26,519 nucleotides of DNA from Prevotella sp. UBA3757 (lineage in GTDB: Bacteria; Bacteroidota; Bacteroidia; Bacteroidales; Bacteroidaceae), in the NCBI GenBank assembly GCA_002371715.1, contig DFGF01000130.1:1-26519 (forward strand), read 5' to 3'. Below are positions 23,805-26,519 of this stretch, piece by piece. A program made the translations under genes and the position numbers. Under the pieces are notes generated by a model. The model had not been told where the DNA came from. It searched no databases and saw nothing but the letters and a program-made list of their open reading frames with translations. Numbering within the stretch: position 1 is the stretch's first letter; the number at the start of each line of letters is the position of its first letter.

Positions 23805-25010
23805 ATGCGACGAATACTATTGACCATACTGTTGTGTCCGCTGGCCGTCGTGGCCATGGCACAGAAGCGAATCTACATCCCCGAAGACCTCAGGGATATG
23901 AATCTGGAGAGTGACACCTCGAAGTGGTGCTGGCGGCGGTCTGCCGAGACCCGCGACCTCATCTTTATGTGGGAACGCGGCTTTGGCCACGACCTACAGC
24001 AGCCGCCACAGCTGGAGGGTCAGCCCATGGCCTTCAACCTGAGCGTGCTCATGGACCGCGTCCAGTCGTTCTACACCTTCTTCCGTGACTCGCTGGGGTG
24101 GGTCCGGGCCGGGCAGCCGTCGAAGGCCGACACCTACAAGATGATGGTCATGGTGATGTATTCGCTCGACGGTACGGCCTACGGCGGCACTTACGACAAC
24201 TACATCGGCGGCCTCTGGGTGAGTCCGAACCGCATACAGGACAAGACCATGAACTGCATGGCCCACGAGCTGGGACACTCGTTCCAGACGCAGATCATGG
24301 CCGACAGCATTGGCGACTGCTGGGGCGGTTCGGGCTTCTTCGAGATGACCTCGCAGTGGATGCTCTGGCAGGTCAACCCCCATTGGCTGCGCGACGAGAA
24401 CTACCATTTCGAGGCTTTCAAGCAGCTGACTCACAAGGCTTTCCTGGACATGGAGAATATCTACCACTCGCCGTTTGTCATCCAGTGGTGGAGCGACCTG
24501 CACGGACCGAAGTCCATTGCAGAACTGTTCCGGCAGGGCAGGGTCGGGGAGGACCCCGTCATGACCTACCGCCGCATGTACAATCTCACGCAACCGCAGT
24601 TTAACGATGAGATGCTGCGGGGCTATCAGCACCTGATGAACTTCGATTTTAAGCACGCCAGGAAAGAGACGCGCCCATACGCCTGTACATTCTCCACCGA
24701 ACTGGACACGCTGAAGGGCCATTGGCTGCAGCCCAAAAATGCCCCTGAGGCTTATGGTTTTAATGCCATCCGTCTGCCTGTCAACCAGAAACGTGTGCGT
24801 GTCGAGGTGCAGGGCCGCGACGTCAGCTTCGCCTTCGTCGGAGTGACGGTCGACGGCCAGTCGGTCTATGGCAAGCCCAACGACCCCGTGTTCAACGCCC
24901 CGAAAGGCCAGGCACTTAGGCATCTCTATCTGGTGGTCATGGGAACCCCGAAGACCTATGCCATGCAGTCATCGGCCACTTACCCTTACCGCTTCCACAT
25001 CAAGCACTAA
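23805..25010 (+). CDS. Short DUF6055-like putative zinc metallopeptidase
   Basis: 401 residues from the ATG at 23805. In-frame ATGs at 23772 and 23781 overlap the GH43 gene and would put 11 or 8 residues before the signal peptide MRRILLTILLC, so the later start is preferred (16 nt after the GH43 stop). After the signal peptide (about 1-20) the protein matches the paralogue at 15818-17968: KRIYIPEDL, LIFMWERGFGHD, HELGH at 154-158, EMTSQW with Glu180, then a C-terminal sandwich (LYLVVMGTPKTY). It lacks the DUF4859-like domain and the C-terminal tag of the long paralogue. HExxH plus the shared downstream Glu suggests a gluzincin-type peptidase, which is inference. It sits between GH43 and GH97 in a tight operon (19 nt to GH97), so its job is probably linked to glycoprotein or glycan use. 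Confidence 0.88.
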   Translation: MRRILLTILLCPLAVVAMAQKRIYIPEDLRDMNLESDTSKWCWRRSAETRDLIFMWERGFGHDLQQPPQLEGQPMAFNLSVLMDRVQSFYTFFRDSLGWVRAGQPSKADTYKMMVMVMYSLDGTAYGGTYDNYIGGLWVSPNRIQDKTMNCMAHELGHSFQTQIMADSIGDCWGGSGFFEMTSQWMLWQVNPHWLRDENYHFEAFKQLTHKAFLDMENIYHSPFVIQWWSDLHGPKSIAELFRQGRVGEDPVMTYRRMYNLTQPQFNDEMLRGYQHLMNFDFKHARKETRPYACTFSTELDTLKGHWLQPKNAPEAYGFNAIRLPVNQKRVRVEVQGRDVSFAFVGVTVDGQSVYGKPNDPVFNAPKGQALRHLYLVVMGTPKTYAMQSSATYPYRFHIKH

Positions 25011-25029
25011 AAGACTTATTGTTTTAATT

Positions 25030-26519
25030 ATGAAGATATTACAACTATTCACGCTATTCGCCGCACTGACATGCTGCGGCACGACGGTGGCCAGAAATCA
25101 GGTGGTGACATCGCCCAACGGGCGGCTCGTGGCCACCATCAGCGACGACGGCGGTCTGATGCTGGCTGTCAGCCTTGACGGGAAAGTACTGCTGCAGCCC
25201 TCTGCCATCGGACTGACATTGGCCGACGGTGCCACGGTAGGGCGCAGCGGCAAGATGGGTTCCGTGCGCGCCACTACCATCACCGACGATACCGATGCCC
25301 CGTTCTACCGGCAGCGCCACATCAAGACCGTTGCCAACCAGTTGGACATCAAACTCGGACAGGGTTTCGGCCTGCACGTGCGGGCCTATGACGAGGGCGT
25401 TGCCTACCGCTACTATACCACCCGCAAGGGCGAAACCATCATTCAGAATGAGACGGCGGCCTTCCGCTTCGATGCAGGCAACAAGGCCTGGCTGGCCTAT
25501 TCCACCAATCAGGAGAAGCCCTACGCCATGGCCTTTCAGAATACCTATCACGAGACTCGGCTCGGCGAGGCCCGACAGCAGCCTGCCTTCCTGCCTGTCA
25601 CGGTGGACTGTGGCGGCGCGAAAGTCACCATCCTCGAGAGCGACCTCCGCAGCTATCCCGGCATGTTCCTTTTAAGGGAAGAGGTAAAAGTGAAGAGTGA
25701 GAAAGAAGGCTCTGCCTGTCTGAAAGCTGTCTTTGCGCCTTATCCTAAGCAGATGGACTACTACAAGTGGCGCGGCATGTCGTACGTCAGCCAGACAGAG
25801 GACTATATCGCCAAGTCGACAGGCCAGCGCACCTACCCATGGCGCGTCCTGGCCGTCACCGAGCGCGATGCCGACATGCCTGTCAACAACCTGGTCTACA
25901 CCCTGGCAACGCCCAACCAGATAGGCGACACGTCGTGGCTGAAGGCTGGCAAAGTGGCGTGGGACTGGTGGAACGACTGGAACCTGAAGGGTGTCGACTT
26001 CGTGGCAGGCATCAATACGCGCACGTACCAATATTATATTGACTTCGCAGCCAAGCACCACCTGGCCTACGTCGTGCTGGACGAGGGGTGGTACGACTCC
26101 AACCGTGCTGACCTGATGAACCCGATAGCCGACGTTGACCTGCCCGCGCTGATAGCATACGGGCGCGAAAAGGGTGTCGGCATCGTGCTGTGGACGGTGT
26201 TTAACGTGCTCGACGAGCACCTCGTCGAGGCGTGCCAGAAGTATGGCGCGATGGGCGTCAAGGGTTTCAAGGTCGACTTCCTGGACCGCAACGACCAGAC
26301 GGCTGTCGACATGGCCGAGCGTATTGCCAAGACCTGTGCCCAGCATCGGCTGATGCTTGACTATCATGGCTACTTTGCCCCCACGGGCATGAGCCGCACC
26401 TATCCCAACATCATGAACTACGAGGGCGTCTTCGGTATGGAGGAGTGCCGGTGGGCCAAGAAGACCACCGACATGCCGCTCTACGATGTCACCTTCCCCT
26501 TCATCCGCATGATGGCGGG
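25030..26519 (+). CDS. GH97 glycoside hydrolase, retaining (alpha-galactosidase-like) subtype, 3' end cut off
   Basis: 496 codons are visible; the gene runs past the right edge (family length about 640-720). An N-terminal signal peptide (about 1-21) is followed by the GH97 N-terminal super-sandwich (about 24-290; SPNGRLVATISDDGG, VRAYDEGVAYRYY) and the (beta/alpha)8 barrel (AWDWWNDWN, VVLDEGWY, GFKVDFLDRNDQ). Asp416 in KVDF fits the nucleophile position of retaining GH97 enzymes such as the B. thetaiotaomicron alpha-galactosidase BT1871, where inverting SusB-type alpha-glucosidases lack this Asp. Glu465 or Glu471 (YEGVFGMEE) may be the acid/base. It is the last gene seen of the rightward operon. 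Alpha-galactosidase activity is inferred; retaining GH97 enzymes with other specificities, including beta-L-arabinopyranosides, are known. Confidence 0.93.
   Translation, partial: MKILQLFTLFAALTCCGTTVARNQVVTSPNGRLVATISDDGGLMLAVSLDGKVLLQPSAIGLTLADGATVGRSGKMGSVRATTITDDTDAPFYRQRHIKTVANQLDIKLGQGFGLHVRAYDEGVAYRYYTTRKGETIIQNETAAFRFDAGNKAWLAYSTNQEKPYAMAFQNTYHETRLGEARQQPAFLPVTVDCGGAKVTILESDLRSYPGMFLLREEVKVKSEKEGSACLKAVFAPYPKQMDYYKWRGMSYVSQTEDYIAKSTGQRTYPWRVLAVTERDADMPVNNLVYTLATPNQIGDTSWLKAGKVAWDWWNDWNLKGVDFVAGINTRTYQYYIDFAAKHHLAYVVLDEGWYDSNRADLMNPIADVDLPALIAYGREKGVGIVLWTVFNVLDEHLVEACQKYGAMGVKGFKVDFLDRNDQTAVDMAERIAKTCAQHRLMLDYHGYFAPTGMSRTYPNIMNYEGVFGMEECRWAKKTTDMPLYDVTFPFIRMMA

Noticed and set aside
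1..26519. Mobile-element origin of the locus
   Set aside because: No transposase, integrase, tRNA junction or target-site duplication was seen; base composition is uniform across the coding regions.

Overview
The window looks like a polysaccharide/glycoprotein utilisation locus (PUL) of a GC-rich Bacteroidales bacterium, most like Prevotellaceae. The evidence is a SusC-type TonB-dependent receptor coupled to a fasciclin-repeat lipoprotein, many multi-domain secreted glycoside hydrolases, two TAnnTTTG-type promoter elements, mostly absent Shine-Dalgarno sequences, and short C-terminal tags of the form 'YDLQG...KGIYITNGKK'. No rRNA, tRNA, transposase, integrase or regulator was seen. The partner SusD gene is not present and is expected beyond the left edge.

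Layout: the genes are divergent around about 18.0-18.13 kb. Reading leftwards (minus strand) from that point: a DUF6055-like putative zinc peptidase with a DUF4859-like domain (15818-17968), an S9 prolyl-oligopeptidase/DPP-IV-like peptidase (13738-15810), a 418-bp repeat-rich gap, a 1234-residue protein with three related beta-sandwich modules (9615-13319), a very large GH51-GH43 fusion (5147-9505), a four-FAS1 surface lipoprotein (2472-5132) and SusC (cut by the left edge). Reading rightwards (plus strand): a DUF1680-type beta-L-arabinofuranosidase of GH127/GH146 (18131-20932), a GH43 with discoidin, LamG-like and DUF1349-like modules (21035-23788), a second, shorter DUF6055-like protein (23805-25010) and a GH97 with the retaining-type KVD motif (from 25030, cut by the right edge).

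How the genes could work together: alpha- and beta-L-arabinofuranosidases, a GH97 of the alpha-galactosidase-like type, a post-proline-type serine peptidase and two HExxH proteins are the activities needed to strip and cleave plant hydroxyproline-rich glycoproteins such as extensin (Hyp-linked beta-arabinosides capped by alpha-arabinose, Ser-linked alpha-galactose, Pro/Hyp-rich backbone). This is an inference. A simpler arabinan or pectin side-chain PUL remains possible.

Non-coding structure is unusually rich: four 22-bp palindromic repeats and a 21-bp-stem inverted repeat between 13.55 and 13.74 kb, a strong intra-operon hairpin at 9.56-9.60 kb, two four-copy heptamer tracts of the AATGRAG type (one lies inside a gene directly before its C-terminal tag), and a 13-bp tandem repeat upstream of the GH43 gene.
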